Source of the DNA: a virus
Virus record (IMG/VR): IMGVR_UViG_3300021247_000152
Span: 1 to 33,174 of that record
Direction: 5' to 3' (one strand)
DNA: 33,174 nucleotides
The notes under the pieces were generated by a model. That model made no database searches. It worked only from the letters and a program-made list of their open reading frames with translations, and was not told the origin of the DNA. Both the position numbers and the translations under genes were made by a program. This document shows positions 7,878 to 14,393 of this stretch, piece after piece. Numbering within the stretch: position 1 is the first letter of the stretch; each line of letters begins with the position of its first letter.

Positions 7878-8848
7878 GTAAGGCAGATGTTGCTCGGGAA
7901 TATCGGGAAAAGTTTGGATGGGAGATGCCATCTCTAAAATTAGCAAGGATTATGTACAATGATAATCCTTTGTTATTTAGTGGAGTTGACCAAGCAAGAA
8001 CAACTTTAAGAGCAATTGAGAATAAACTGGGCAAGAAAAACGCACATATAATAACAAAAGAAATGCCAACAAGACCCAAGAATCCATATAACTTGCCTGA
8101 ATCAGATGAGGCAATATACCAACCTTATGACCTAAAAGCGAAGCGGTTGTTGGTATTATCCGACATTCATATTCCTTACCATAATATAGAAGCATTGACT
8201 TGTACTTTTGATTTTGCAAAAGGAGAAAAGCCTGATGCCATTCTTTTGAATGGTGATACATTAGACTTTTTTGGTTTATCAAAGTTTATAAAAGACCCTA
8301 AGAAAAGAAGTGTAGCACATGAACTGAAAGCATTTAAAGAATTAATGGAGATATTAAACAAGACATTCAATGCTCAAGTTTATTACAAGATGGGAAACCA
8401 TTGTGAAAGGTATGAGCATTTTTTGTGGATGAAGGCACATGAACTTGTTGGAATTGATGAATTTGATTTCAGCAATATACTTAAAGCAAGGTCAGAAGGA
8501 ATTGAAATAATAAAAGATAAAAGAGTAATTAAGGCAGGAGATTTAAGCATCATTCATGGTCATGAATTTGGAGGCAGTATTTTCTCTCCAGTTAACGTAG
8601 CAAGAGGTTTATATATGCGTGGAAAAGTTAGTGCAATGCAAGGCCATTCCCATGCTACCAGCGAGCATACTGAGATTGACATGGATGGGAAGATAGTAAC
8701 TACTTGGTCAGTTGGTTGCCTATGTGAACTGAATCCGCAATACAGACCACTTGCAAATAAATACAATCATGGTTTTGCCATTGTAGATATTGATGGACAA
8801 AATTACCAAGTGCGGAATAAAAGAATCCATAAAGGCAAAATCCTTTAA
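7874..8848 (+). CDS. Calcineurin-like metallophosphoesterase
   Basis: This 324-aa protein carries all metallophosphoesterase blocks in order: SDIH (Asp97, His99), NGDTLDF (Asp128), MGNHCER (Asn175-His176), HGHEFGG (His228/230) and GHSHAT (His258/260). The first 80 residues (VAREYREKFGWEMPSLKLAR) look like a small helical DNA-binding-type segment. Such enzymes in phages may be nucleases or phosphodiesterases acting on DNA or nucleotides; the substrate is unknown here. It is coupled by ATGA to the endolysin and is among the last genes before the terminator at 9122, so it is expressed with the late unit. Confidence 0.8.
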   Translation: MSKADVAREYREKFGWEMPSLKLARIMYNDNPLLFSGVDQARTTLRAIENKLGKKNAHIITKEMPTRPKNPYNLPESDEAIYQPYDLKAKRLLVLSDIHIPYHNIEALTCTFDFAKGEKPDAILLNGDTLDFFGLSKFIKDPKKRSVAHELKAFKELMEILNKTFNAQVYYKMGNHCERYEHFLWMKAHELVGIDEFDFSNILKARSEGIEIIKDKRVIKAGDLSIIHGHEFGGSIFSPVNVARGLYMRGKVSAMQGHSHATSEHTEIDMDGKIVTTWSVGCLCELNPQYRPLANKYNHGFAIVDIDGQNYQVRNKRIHKGKIL

Positions 8849-8850
8849 CT

Positions 8851-9093
8851 ATGGAGCAGGACCTTGTTTTAGGAGAAGGTGATGAGGTTGAATATGTTGA
8901 AGAGGCTGAAGGATATAGTTATCCTGAGTACATATCTGCCTCAGTTGATGTACTTACTATGCTTGAATCAGCTAATCCAATGACTAAGGAAGAGGTCCAA
9001 AGGGTGGAAGAATTAAAGAAACTTTGTTTTGAGATGCTTGAATTTTCAGTAAAATCCATGCACCAAACGCTATTTAATAGTGACATAGACTGA
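8851..9093 (+). CDS. Acidic hypothetical protein
   Basis: This 80-aa protein starts 2 nt after the phosphoesterase. It is strongly acidic at the N-terminus (EGDEVEYVEEAEGYSYPEYI) and helical at the C-terminus (TKEEVQRVEELKKLCFEMLE). It is the last gene before a strong terminator. I recognise no family. An acidic DNA mimic or a partner of the phosphoesterase is conceivable, but nothing proves it. Confidence 0.55.
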   Translation: MEQDLVLGEGDEVEYVEEAEGYSYPEYISASVDVLTMLESANPMTKEEVQRVEELKKLCFEMLEFSVKSMHQTLFNSDID

Positions 9094-9121
9094 TGATTTA
9101 GAAAGTTTTAATTGTGATTTG

Positions 9122-9152
9122 AACCCCTGAAGTTTCCACTTTGGGGGTTTTT
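9122..9152 (+). terminator. Intrinsic terminator of the structural-lysis unit
   Basis: A 12-bp stem (9122-9133 with 9138-9149, two G-U pairs, core AACCCC/GGGGTT) with a 4-nt loop TTCC is followed by a T-rich run. It separates the lysis/phosphoesterase genes from the early promoter. Confidence 0.85.
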
Positions 9153-9197
9153 GTTTGTAAAAACGATAAAAAAAGTTTTAAAAAAGATTAAAAAATG

Positions 9198-9228
9198 TTT
9201 GGTAATATGAAAAAAGGTGTTATATTTG
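9198..9228 (+). promoter_or_regulatory. Early promoter, Bacteroidota type
   Basis: TTTG at 9198-9201 and TATATTTG at 9221-9228 are 19 nt apart, matching the Bacteroidota primary-sigma consensus TTTG / TAnnTTTG. It sits just after the 9122 terminator and ahead of the first early gene. The leader downstream closely resembles that of the promoter at 20984. Confidence 0.8.
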
Positions 9229-9261
9229 TAAAACAATCACAAAAAAAAACAATTTAATCAC

Positions 9262-9336
9262 ATGAAAAAGTCAACTATTCAAACTATCATCATCATCATT
9301 CTTTGTCTTGCATTCTGCTTTGCAGATAACCTTTAA
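9262..9336 (+). CDS. 24-aa hydrophobic peptide, first gene of the early unit
   Basis: ATG at 9262 opens a 24-codon frame: two lysines, a run of isoleucines, then LCLAFCFADNL. It looks like a lone membrane-insertion or signal-peptide-like segment. The start is preceded by AATCAC, the same element found before the starts at 9348, 9747 and 21043, which supports real translation. It could be a leader peptide for the early operon or a small membrane-active protein. Confidence 0.45.
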   Translation: MKKSTIQTIIIIILCLAFCFADNL

Positions 9337-9347
9337 ATCAAATCACA

Positions 9348-9557
9348 ATGAATCAACTACCAAAATGGGGTGACCTAAACACCTATGAACGTCATAAACT
9401 TTTAGGAGAGTTAATTGATGCCATGATATACTCAGGCGAAGCCGTACACCATCTTAAAGTAACTGTTGAGCAGTTCAGAGCAATGGGATGGGTAAGGTCC
9501 ATCATAATGCCTGAAGAAGATATTACTAATTATATACACGAAAAAACAAAACAATGA
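9348..9557 (+). CDS. Hypothetical early protein
   Basis: This 69-aa helical protein (PKWGDLNTYERHKLLGELID, then VTVEQFRAMGWVRSI) is preceded by AAATCAAATCACAATG. It has no recognised motif and no membrane segment. It overlaps the XRE-like gene by ATGA, so the two are probably translated together. Its place directly after the early promoter suggests a host-takeover or regulatory role, but this is inference. Confidence 0.6.
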   Translation: MNQLPKWGDLNTYERHKLLGELIDAMIYSGEAVHHLKVTVEQFRAMGWVRSIIMPEEDITNYIHEKTKQ

Positions 9558-9724
9558 CAAAAGAACAACTCAGAAAAATCAGAAGAGCAAAGGATGTAAC
9601 CCAAGAAAAACTTGCATCTGTCTCAGGTATCAGCCTTGCAACCATCAACAGAGCAGAAAAGACTGGTAAGGTTAGGCTTGAAACAATGCAAAAATTGTTT
9701 CATACTTTAGATAAAATATCTTAA
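9554..9724 (+). CDS. XRE-family helix-turn-helix protein (56 aa)
   Basis: ATG 9554 overlaps the previous stop (ATGA) and opens 56 codons. RRAKDVTQEKLASVSGISLA then TINRAEKTGK is a standard Cro/C1-type helix-turn-helix: helix 2 is TQEKLASVSG and the recognition helix is LATINRAEKTG. The protein is just the DNA-binding domain, like Cro. It probably regulates the early promoter upstream or the promoters near 12614 and 21313. No partner repressor gene in opposite orientation is present, so a classical lysogeny switch is not evident. Confidence 0.8.
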   Translation: MTKEQLRKIRRAKDVTQEKLASVSGISLATINRAEKTGKVRLETMQKLFHTLDKIS

Positions 9725-9746
9725 CTTTAAATCAAATCAAATCACA

Positions 9747-10013
9747 ATGACAATTCAAATGCCAATCAGGCTACCAAAAGAATGGGTTAATTCAACCTTT
9801 GACATTAACATCTATGTCCATGCATCTGTTATAATTGTAGATGATTCTTGGGATGTTAAGATGGATGTTATAACTTCTCCAGGGTATTGGGCATTCCATT
9901 TTCTACCTGAGTATAAGCAAGACCTTTATGAGTTAGTTGAGAATGCTTGTATCAAGGAATACATCCGTAGAAAATCAGAGGAAACAGAAGTTGAATATTT
10001 TTACAATGACTAA
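9747..10013 (+). CDS. Hypothetical early protein
   Basis: This 88-aa protein is preceded by AAATCAAATCAAATCACAATG-type leader sequence. It reads MPIRLPKEWVNSTFDINIYV, then an aromatic middle (SPGYWAFHFLPEYKQDLYEL) and an acidic end SEETEVEYFYND. There is no recognised family and no membrane helix. The next gene starts 8 nt before its stop. Confidence 0.55.
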   Translation: MTIQMPIRLPKEWVNSTFDINIYVHASVIIVDDSWDVKMDVITSPGYWAFHFLPEYKQDLYELVENACIKEYIRRKSEETEVEYFYND

Positions 10014-10338
10014 CGAAAGATGCAAGATGACCCTTGAGGTTAGAGGAGAAGTTCGTGCAACTGCTTATGCTTTGCGTAATCATGAGAGCATAATGAGAAT
10101 CAGAAAGCAATGGTACTTTTTTTATGGGTTAAATAGCATCAAAGATTGGGAGATATACTTTACTCATAAGTCAGAAATGCGAGAATGCAGACCTTTTAGA
10201 ATCACTCAAAAATTTCCATATCAAATCAAATTAGAAAAAAATGAATCAACAGAACAATCAGAACCAACAGACATCCATTGCGAATCAGCTAATCCTTCAG
10301 GGGGACTTGAGCAAGTTGTCGGCAAGCGACAAGGTTAG
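10006..10338 (+). CDS. Hypothetical protein overlapping the annealing-protein gene
   Basis: I choose ATG 10006 (110 aa), which overlaps the previous gene by 8 nt; a longer frame from 9937 would overlap far more. The first 75 residues look like a real compact domain (CKMTLEVRGEVRATAYALR, RKQWYFFYGLNSIKDWEIYF). The last 33 codons overlap the next gene in another frame and have a low-complexity shadow composition. The stop position may therefore be incidental. No family recognised. Confidence 0.45.
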   Translation: MTNERCKMTLEVRGEVRATAYALRNHESIMRIRKQWYFFYGLNSIKDWEIYFTHKSEMRECRPFRITQKFPYQIKLEKNESTEQSEPTDIHCESANPSGGLEQVVGKRQG

Positions 10339-10960
10339 GTATTACAACGGGTATTGTGAAAGGATGGGTCTTGACCCATTTACTAAACCTTTTGACATCC
10401 TCAGACTTAATGGCAAAGAGGTTCTATATTGTACAAGAAGTGGTACTCAGCAATTAAATAAGTTGCACAAAGTATCTCACTTGATTACCAGTAGAGATAC
10501 GAACCAAGAGGCAGGTGTTTACATTGTAACTTCTAAGGCATCCCTTCCTGATGGTAGGTGTACAGAATCAATTGGGGCAGTAAACATTGCAGGTCTTAAA
10601 GGTGAGGCTTATGCTAATGCCATCATGAAGGCAGAAACAAAGGCAAAACGGAGGGCAACCCTTGACCTCTTAGGGTTAGGTGTCTTGGATGAATCAGAGG
10701 CGGAATCAATCCCTAATGCGACCACAGTGGCACTTCAGACAATGGTAGAAGCATTGCCTCAAATGGAAGTGGAATCTGTTGAGGTTATTGAGGAAAATGA
10801 GCAGTTGAGTATTGGCAGGCTTATGATTGCAATTAAAAAAGCGGAAAGTGTTACAGAACTCAAGCAGATTTATGAGGCAAACAAGCACAAAGTAGAAACG
10901 AATGCTTTTGTAAAACAAGAACTTAAAACCAAGAAAAATGAACTCATTAGCAGTAAATGA
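10241..10960 (+). CDS. RecT/Bet-like single-strand annealing protein
   Basis: This 239-aa protein has the layout of the RecT/Bet annealing family. YYNGYCERMGLDPFTKPFDI near residue 35 corresponds to the 'GLDP' block. Beta strands follow through VSHLITSRDTN and ASLPDGRCTESIGAV, then NAIMKAETKAKRRATLDLLG with the acidic LDESEAESI that closes the domain (about 125-155). The C-terminal third is a variable helical tail. Such proteins anneal ssDNA for phage recombination. The next genes include an SSB-like protein and a nuclease, the usual partners. The N-terminus is Q/N-rich. Assignment is by motif pattern, not a search. Confidence 0.65.
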   Translation: MNQQNNQNQQTSIANQLILQGDLSKLSASDKVRYYNGYCERMGLDPFTKPFDILRLNGKEVLYCTRSGTQQLNKLHKVSHLITSRDTNQEAGVYIVTSKASLPDGRCTESIGAVNIAGLKGEAYANAIMKAETKAKRRATLDLLGLGVLDESEAESIPNATTVALQTMVEALPQMEVESVEVIEENEQLSIGRLMIAIKKAESVTELKQIYEANKHKVETNAFVKQELKTKKNELISSK

Positions 10961-11369
10961 CCTCAAAATAGCAGACATTGCCCCAAGTAAACTGGGTATT
11001 GAACTGGTAGCAGATAGCATCCAAGAGCAGATAAACGATGGACTTCTTGACCCTTTAGATGTTGCCATTAAGTTTAATTGTATAGAACAACTGGCTAAAT
11101 CGGTAAAAACCCGAATTACTGACAACGTTCTTACAGAATTAACCAAGCACCCGAAAGGAAAAGCAGAAGTACTTGGTGCATCAGTTAGCGAAATGGTAAC
11201 TGTCAAGTATGATTACTCAGACCTCCCAGGTTGGTCAGAACTGGAAGAACAAATCAAGGTCCTAAAGGAAAAGCAAAAGGAGATTGAAGATAAGGAAAGA
11301 ACCTACCACAAAGGTGATTTACCAATAAAGTCAGCATCTTCAACTTTTAAAATTCAACTCAGTAAATAA
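10938..11369 (+). CDS. Recombination-module protein with coiled coil, function unknown
   Basis: This 143-aa protein overlaps the annealing-protein gene by 23 nt. The N-terminal part is helical (ELVADSIQEQINDGLLDPLD, FNCIEQLAKSVKTRITDNVL). A coiled coil follows (WSELEEQIKVLKEKQKEIED). The end (IKSASSTFKIQLSK) is beta-like. Proteins of this kind stand beside phage annealing proteins in Bacteroidota phages, but I know no function. A Gam-like nuclease-inhibitor role is one possibility that the sequence does not prove. Confidence 0.55.
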   Translation: MNSLAVNDLKIADIAPSKLGIELVADSIQEQINDGLLDPLDVAIKFNCIEQLAKSVKTRITDNVLTELTKHPKGKAEVLGASVSEMVTVKYDYSDLPGWSELEEQIKVLKEKQKEIEDKERTYHKGDLPIKSASSTFKIQLSK

Positions 11370-11375
11370 ACAAAT

Positions 11376-11642
11376 ATGCAAAAGTTAATTAGTCTTTCAA
11401 TTGATGTAGAGAAACTTGACCCTAAAAGATTGTATAAGGGCAAGAAAGGAAAGTATCTGTCAGCAACTTTGTTTCTCAAGGAAGAAACAGACCAGTATGG
11501 TAACAATGGGTTTATCGTTGAATCCATCACCAAGGAGGAAAGAGAAGCAGGTCAGAAAGGTACTATCATAGGTAATGCAAAGTTCTTGGCAGGAGGCAGT
11601 AAACCTGCTCAGTCTACTGATTACGAAGATGTCCCATTTTAA
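11376..11642 (+). CDS. SSB-like OB-fold protein
   Basis: This 88-aa protein has a small beta-barrel pattern (LISLSIDVEKLDPKRLY, KYLSATLFLKEE, NGFIVESITKEE) and ends in an acidic tip with terminal phenylalanine (TDYEDVPF). That tip matches the C-terminal peptide by which bacterial SSBs bind partner proteins. It lies in the recombination module. It is shorter than a standard SSB, as phage versions often are. A hairpin that may attenuate transcription follows at 11650. Confidence 0.6.
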   Translation: MQKLISLSIDVEKLDPKRLYKGKKGKYLSATLFLKEETDQYGNNGFIVESITKEEREAGQKGTIIGNAKFLAGGSKPAQSTDYEDVPF

Positions 11643-11649
11643 TTTTAAC

Positions 11650-11673
11650 GGGTGGGGTTTATCGACCTCACCC
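11650..11673 (+). terminator. Hairpin, possible attenuator or weak terminator
   Basis: A 9-bp stem (11650-11658 with 11665-11673, one G-U pair, GGGTGGGGT/ACCTCACCC) has loop TTATCG. Only a short, broken T run follows, so it would be a partial terminator or RNA-processing signal. It also contains the GTG at 11652, making that start unlikely for the next gene. Confidence 0.5.
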
Positions 11674-11687
11674 TTAACCTATCCTTT

Positions 11688-12053
11688 ATGTTAGTAGGAC
11701 ACATTGAAAAAAACTTTGACATAGACCTTCGCTTTGGGAATGGTGGTGAAAGTCTTGCCTTATCCCTTCTTAATGGAGGTGAAAAGGTTGAAGTTAAAAC
11801 AGACCGAATGGCTCACCTTACTGGTAATATTGCGGTAGAGTTTAGATGCAGGGGTAGACTTTCAGGCATCAGTACAACTGAAGCAGACTACTGGGCATTT
11901 GTTTTAAATCAGAACAAGAGAATAATATTTATTGAGGTCAATGAATTAAAACGTATTGCAAGGGAATGCTTCAAGGAAGGTCTGCTAAAGAATGGAGGTG
12001 ATGGTAATATGTCAGAAATGGTGCTAATACCTTTAATCAGATTAATCAAATAA
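11688..12053 (+). CDS. PD-(D/E)XK-type nuclease
   Basis: I use ATG 11688 (121 aa); an in-frame GTG at 11652 lies inside a stable hairpin. The nuclease core is visible: an N-terminal helix, Asp in FDIDLRFGNGG, then the EVK motif (KVEVKTDR) followed by GNIAVEF and the LSGISTTEADYWAF block, a spacing seen in restriction-like endonucleases and resolvases of phages. It probably works with the annealing and SSB-like proteins in recombination or junction processing. Which of these activities it has cannot be told. Confidence 0.65.
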   Translation: MLVGHIEKNFDIDLRFGNGGESLALSLLNGGEKVEVKTDRMAHLTGNIAVEFRCRGRLSGISTTEADYWAFVLNQNKRIIFIEVNELKRIARECFKEGLLKNGGDGNMSEMVLIPLIRLIK

Positions 12054-12055
12054 CA

Positions 12056-12256
12056 ATGAAATCACAGAACGAAAGAATCTTACAACACCTAAAAAAATGT
12101 AGAAAGATAACACCATTGGATGCACTTGAAAAGTTCGGATGCTTCAGGTTGGCAGCGAGAATATCAGACCTGAGAAATCAAGGTCATGTTATTAGCACAG
12201 AAAACTTGACAAAAGATGGTAAAACGTTTGCATCATATAAAATGATAAAACTATGA
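12056..12256 (+). CDS. Winged-helix DNA-binding protein
   Basis: This 66-aa protein reads NERILQHLKKCRKITPLDAL, then GCFRLAARISDLRNQGHVIS, then a short wing ending SYKMIKL. This is the compact winged helix-turn-helix type (HTH_39-like) frequent in phage early regions. It starts 2 nt after the nuclease gene and overlaps the next start by ATGA. The likely role is transcriptional regulation or replication accessory. Confidence 0.7.
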   Translation: MKSQNERILQHLKKCRKITPLDALEKFGCFRLAARISDLRNQGHVISTENLTKDGKTFASYKMIKL

Positions 12257-12363
12257 AAAGAATCTTTGAATGGGTTTACTTCATCTTTGTAGCAATACCA
12301 GTTGCCATTATTGTTCATACATTAGCATCTATTATTTTGATGCTCAAAATCAAGCTAAAATGA
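12253..12363 (+). CDS. 36-aa membrane miniprotein
   Basis: ATG 12253 overlaps the previous stop (ATGA), and its own stop overlaps the next start (ATGA). The product is MKRIFEW followed by a long hydrophobic stretch (VYFIFVAIPVAIIVHTLASI) and a basic end KIKLK. It is one transmembrane helix with an N-in-like charge pattern. ATGA coupling on both sides supports a real gene. The function is unknown. Confidence 0.5.
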   Translation: MKRIFEWVYFIFVAIPVAIIVHTLASIILMLKIKLK

Positions 12364-12608
12364 GAGACATAAATTTTAACATTGAGAATGCTATTGCATA
12401 CGTTGTTTATGACTTATCTATCTTCCCGATTGAAAAACGAAGGAGGCAGGCAATAAATTTTAGGTCAGGCAAATGTGTATGTAATTTCATGGGTTATCCT
12501 CCGAACAAGATTACTGACCTCAGGCAGATAGGAAGGAAGGTAGTAAGCAGAAATGATGGCAAAACCTATGCAGTACGCATAAAGAAAAAAGATGCAATAA
12601 ATGGATAG
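12360..12608 (+). CDS. Hypothetical basic protein
   Basis: I use ATG 12360 (82 aa), coupled by ATGA; a longer frame from 12270 merely reads through the miniprotein gene. The product begins with FNIENAIAYVVYDLSIFPIE, is rich in K and R, and contains KCVCNFMGYPPNKITDLRQI. It may bind nucleic acid. It is the last gene before the first structured RNA. Family not recognised. Confidence 0.55.
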   Translation: MRDINFNIENAIAYVVYDLSIFPIEKRRRQAINFRSGKCVCNFMGYPPNKITDLRQIGRKVVSRNDGKTYAVRIKKKDAING

Positions 12609-12613
12609 TTTTG

Positions 12614-12621
12614 TATCTTTG
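12614..12621 (+). promoter_or_regulatory. -7 box of structured RNA A
   Basis: TATCTTTG matches TAnnTTTG. No clear TTTG element is present at the expected distance upstream, so the promoter is incomplete or activator-dependent. The expected start is about 12626-12629, just before the first stem-loop. Confidence 0.55.
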
Positions 12622-12626
12622 CAGTA

Positions 12627-12720
12627 TAACAGACGCAAATTTATAGTAGTGCATAGATTTGTGTTTGAAAGTTCAAACGGAACTGGGGGAAGGTAAGCAC
12701 TACACCGACCCCCTTTTTTT
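12627..12720 (+). ncRNA. Structured RNA A with a loop-to-terminator-loop interaction
   Basis: About 94 nt between the early genes and the replication gene, with no coding frame. Hairpin 1: 12633-12644 pairs with 12653-12664 (12 bp, two G-U), loop AGTAGTGC. Hairpin 2: GTTTGA 12663-12668 with TCAAAC 12673-12678, loop AAGT. Hairpin 3: the terminator 12685-12713, loop AAGCACTAC. GTAGTGC (12646-12652) in loop 1 is perfectly complementary to GCACTAC (12697-12703) in the terminator loop. RNA B at 21326 has the same plan with different loop sequences. Function unknown: a small RNA, attenuator or antitermination element for the replication gene are candidates. The base-pairing is seen directly; that it is a real RNA is inference. 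Confidence 0.65.
12685..12720 (+). terminator. Intrinsic terminator of RNA A
   Basis: GGGGG 12685-12689 pairs with CCCCC 12709-12713. GGT 12692-12694 pairs with ACC 12704-12706 across an AA/GA internal loop. Seven T follow (12714-12720). The replication gene starts only 5 nt later, so read-through would feed it. Confidence 0.85.
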
Positions 12721-12725
12721 ATTTT

Positions 12726-13436
12726 ATGAAAGAAAATCATAATTGGGCAGCAGTTATACCATGCAGATATCTAATGAGCAAGGATATAAATAGCAGTCAA
12801 AAGTTACTGATTGGCTTAATATCAAGCCTTTCAAATCTTAAAGGTTACTGTTTTGCATCAAATGACTACCTTGCTGATTGTCTTAACATAAGCAAAATAA
12901 CTACCAGTCAGTTGATATCTGACCTTGAAAAGAAAGGTTACATAGGTAGGATTATTTACAGAAATGATAAGAAGCAGGTTGAGCAAAGAATTTTGACTTT
13001 AGTATTAGATAAATACCCACCATTGGAAAACGATATACCTATAGTTGAAAACCATAATACCCTCCCATTGAATTCCAATATACCTCCCATTGAAAACCGA
13101 AAAGATAATATAAAGGTTAATAGTAATATTAATAATAAGATTAATAATACAGTACCTACGGTTGAAATGGTTGAGGATTATTTTTCTGAGAAGGAAAGAC
13201 CTGACCTTGCTGAACAGTTCTTTGACTTCTATACCTCAAATGGTTGGATGGTCGGGAAGAACAAAATGAAAGATTATAAATCTGCAATTAGAAACTGGAT
13301 TAGAAACGATAAAAAATTTAATAAAAATGTTACCACTAAATCAAATCTTGACGGCTACAATCAACGAAGAAACGAAGTCCATGACTATGTCGCAGAACTT
13401 GACAGAATCAGAGGCTTTGGACCTGGAACGCTTTAA
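12726..13436 (+). CDS. DnaD-like replication initiation protein
   Basis: This 236-aa protein has an N-terminal winged helix of the phage replication-initiator type (SSQKLLIGLISSLSNLKG, then ASNDYLADCLNISKITTSQL, about 24-75), an N/P-rich linker (about 95-140), and a C-terminal DnaD-like segment (AEQFFDFYTSNGWMVGKNKM, YKSAIRNWI). In the family the first domain binds origin DNA and the second helps load helicase. Origin iterons may lie in its linker-coding DNA (AT-rich around 13090-13160), but none is clear. No replicative helicase is encoded nearby, so the host enzyme is probably used. It starts right after the RNA A terminator. Confidence 0.75.
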   Translation: MKENHNWAAVIPCRYLMSKDINSSQKLLIGLISSLSNLKGYCFASNDYLADCLNISKITTSQLISDLEKKGYIGRIIYRNDKKQVEQRILTLVLDKYPPLENDIPIVENHNTLPLNSNIPPIENRKDNIKVNSNINNKINNTVPTVEMVEDYFSEKERPDLAEQFFDFYTSNGWMVGKNKMKDYKSAIRNWIRNDKKFNKNVTTKSNLDGYNQRRNEVHDYVAELDRIRGFGPGTL

Positions 13437-14088
13437 ACTTGCAAGAACATCAGATAAGATTCAATCTGTAAGTATTGCCTTGATTATTGATGAACTTATG
13501 AGAGGCATGAATAAACTCGGCATCAAGTCTGAAAGATTGCCTAACAAAGAAGAACTTGTTGCAATGTACAAGTCAATCTTAGAAGAATACCCTAATATTA
13601 AAGTCGGTGAGTTATCACTTGCTTTTGACCTTGCAGCAAAGGGGAAACTTGACATAGATGCAGAAACTTATCAAAACTTCTCTATGCTTTATCTACACAG
13701 AATACTCAGGGCATTTGCTCGGTATGGGATGCAGAAGCTAAATGAGATTAAACCAGTTGCTCAAGAAGATTCATGGAGTCCAAGGTTTATCACAGATGAC
13801 GAAAAGATAGAAACTGCATTTGATTGCTTTAGCAAGTTCCGCCAATGGGATAACATAGTCTTTGGTATTGATGTGTTCCATATCTTGCACAAACGTGGTA
13901 AAATCATTGTTAGTCCATCAGAAACTTATGAGAAGGTCCTGCAAGCAATGACAGAGAAGATGTTTGAAGGTTCACCTCAACATAAGACTGATGTAAAGAA
14001 TAAAATAAAAGATGAGGATTATATGGAGCATCAATGCTATAGGATGGCAGTTGCTGACTATTTTACAAAACTTATAAATAAAGGATAA
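13327..14088 (+). CDS. Replication-module protein, function unknown
   Basis: This 253-aa protein overlaps the initiator gene by 110 nt if ATG 13327 is used. That start keeps a plausible N-terminus (LNQILTATINEETKSMTMSQ, then SEALDLERFKLARTSDKIQS); ATG 13381 is the alternative. The body is helical (LVAMYKSILEEYPNIKVGEL, then AFDLAAKGKLDIDAETYQNF). There is no Walker motif, so it is not an ATPase helicase loader of the usual type. Paired directly after a DnaD-like protein, it may be a loader or replisome organiser. Confidence 0.6.
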   Translation: MLPLNQILTATINEETKSMTMSQNLTESEALDLERFKLARTSDKIQSVSIALIIDELMRGMNKLGIKSERLPNKEELVAMYKSILEEYPNIKVGELSLAFDLAAKGKLDIDAETYQNFSMLYLHRILRAFARYGMQKLNEIKPVAQEDSWSPRFITDDEKIETAFDCFSKFRQWDNIVFGIDVFHILHKRGKIIVSPSETYEKVLQAMTEKMFEGSPQHKTDVKNKIKDEDYMEHQCYRMAVADYFTKLINKG

Positions 14089-14393
14089 TGGACCTAACTG
14101 CATCAATGATAACAAAGTTTGCATTAATCAAGTTGGAAGGACTTGGATGCTATGTGTGGCGCAACAATAATTTATCAATACCAGGTAGGAAGTTCATTGG
14201 TGAGAGAGGGGTTGCAGATATTATTGGATTTCACAAGTTAACTGGAAAGGCGGTCTACTGTGAGGTAAAGACTATTGCGGATAAACTTAGTGATTATCAG
14301 ATAGTTTTTCTCAATAGAGCAAAAAATGCAGGTTGTTTGTGTTACCTTGCAACTGACAATAAAGGCATCCCTGAACTTAATCAATGGGTTTAA
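14088..14393 (+). CDS. VRR-NUC domain nuclease
   Basis: This 101-aa protein starts on an overlapping TAATG. GVADIIGF, then AVYCEVKT, then KLSDYQIVFL are the conserved Asp, E-x-K and Q motifs of the VRR-NUC branch of PD-(D/E)XK nucleases. Members cut branched DNA or act in recombination and repair. Size and motif order fit the standalone phage form. It is followed by the sigma-like gene, which overlaps by 10 nt. Confidence 0.8.
   Translation: MDLTASMITKFALIKLEGLGCYVWRNNNLSIPGRKFIGERGVADIIGFHKLTGKAVYCEVKTIADKLSDYQIVFLNRAKNAGCLCYLATDNKGIPELNQWV

Noticed and set aside
7732-8282. Two long frames on the minus strand opposite the endolysin and phosphoesterase genes
   Set aside because: They lie fully antisense to well-supported genes and have low-complexity or unlikely compositions. 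No minus-strand promoter or start context is seen.
12622-12690. Possible tRNA, because of a GTTCAAAC sequence like a T-loop
   Set aside because: No acceptor stem, no anticodon arm of the right geometry and no D-arm. The hairpin and terminator description explains the sequence better.
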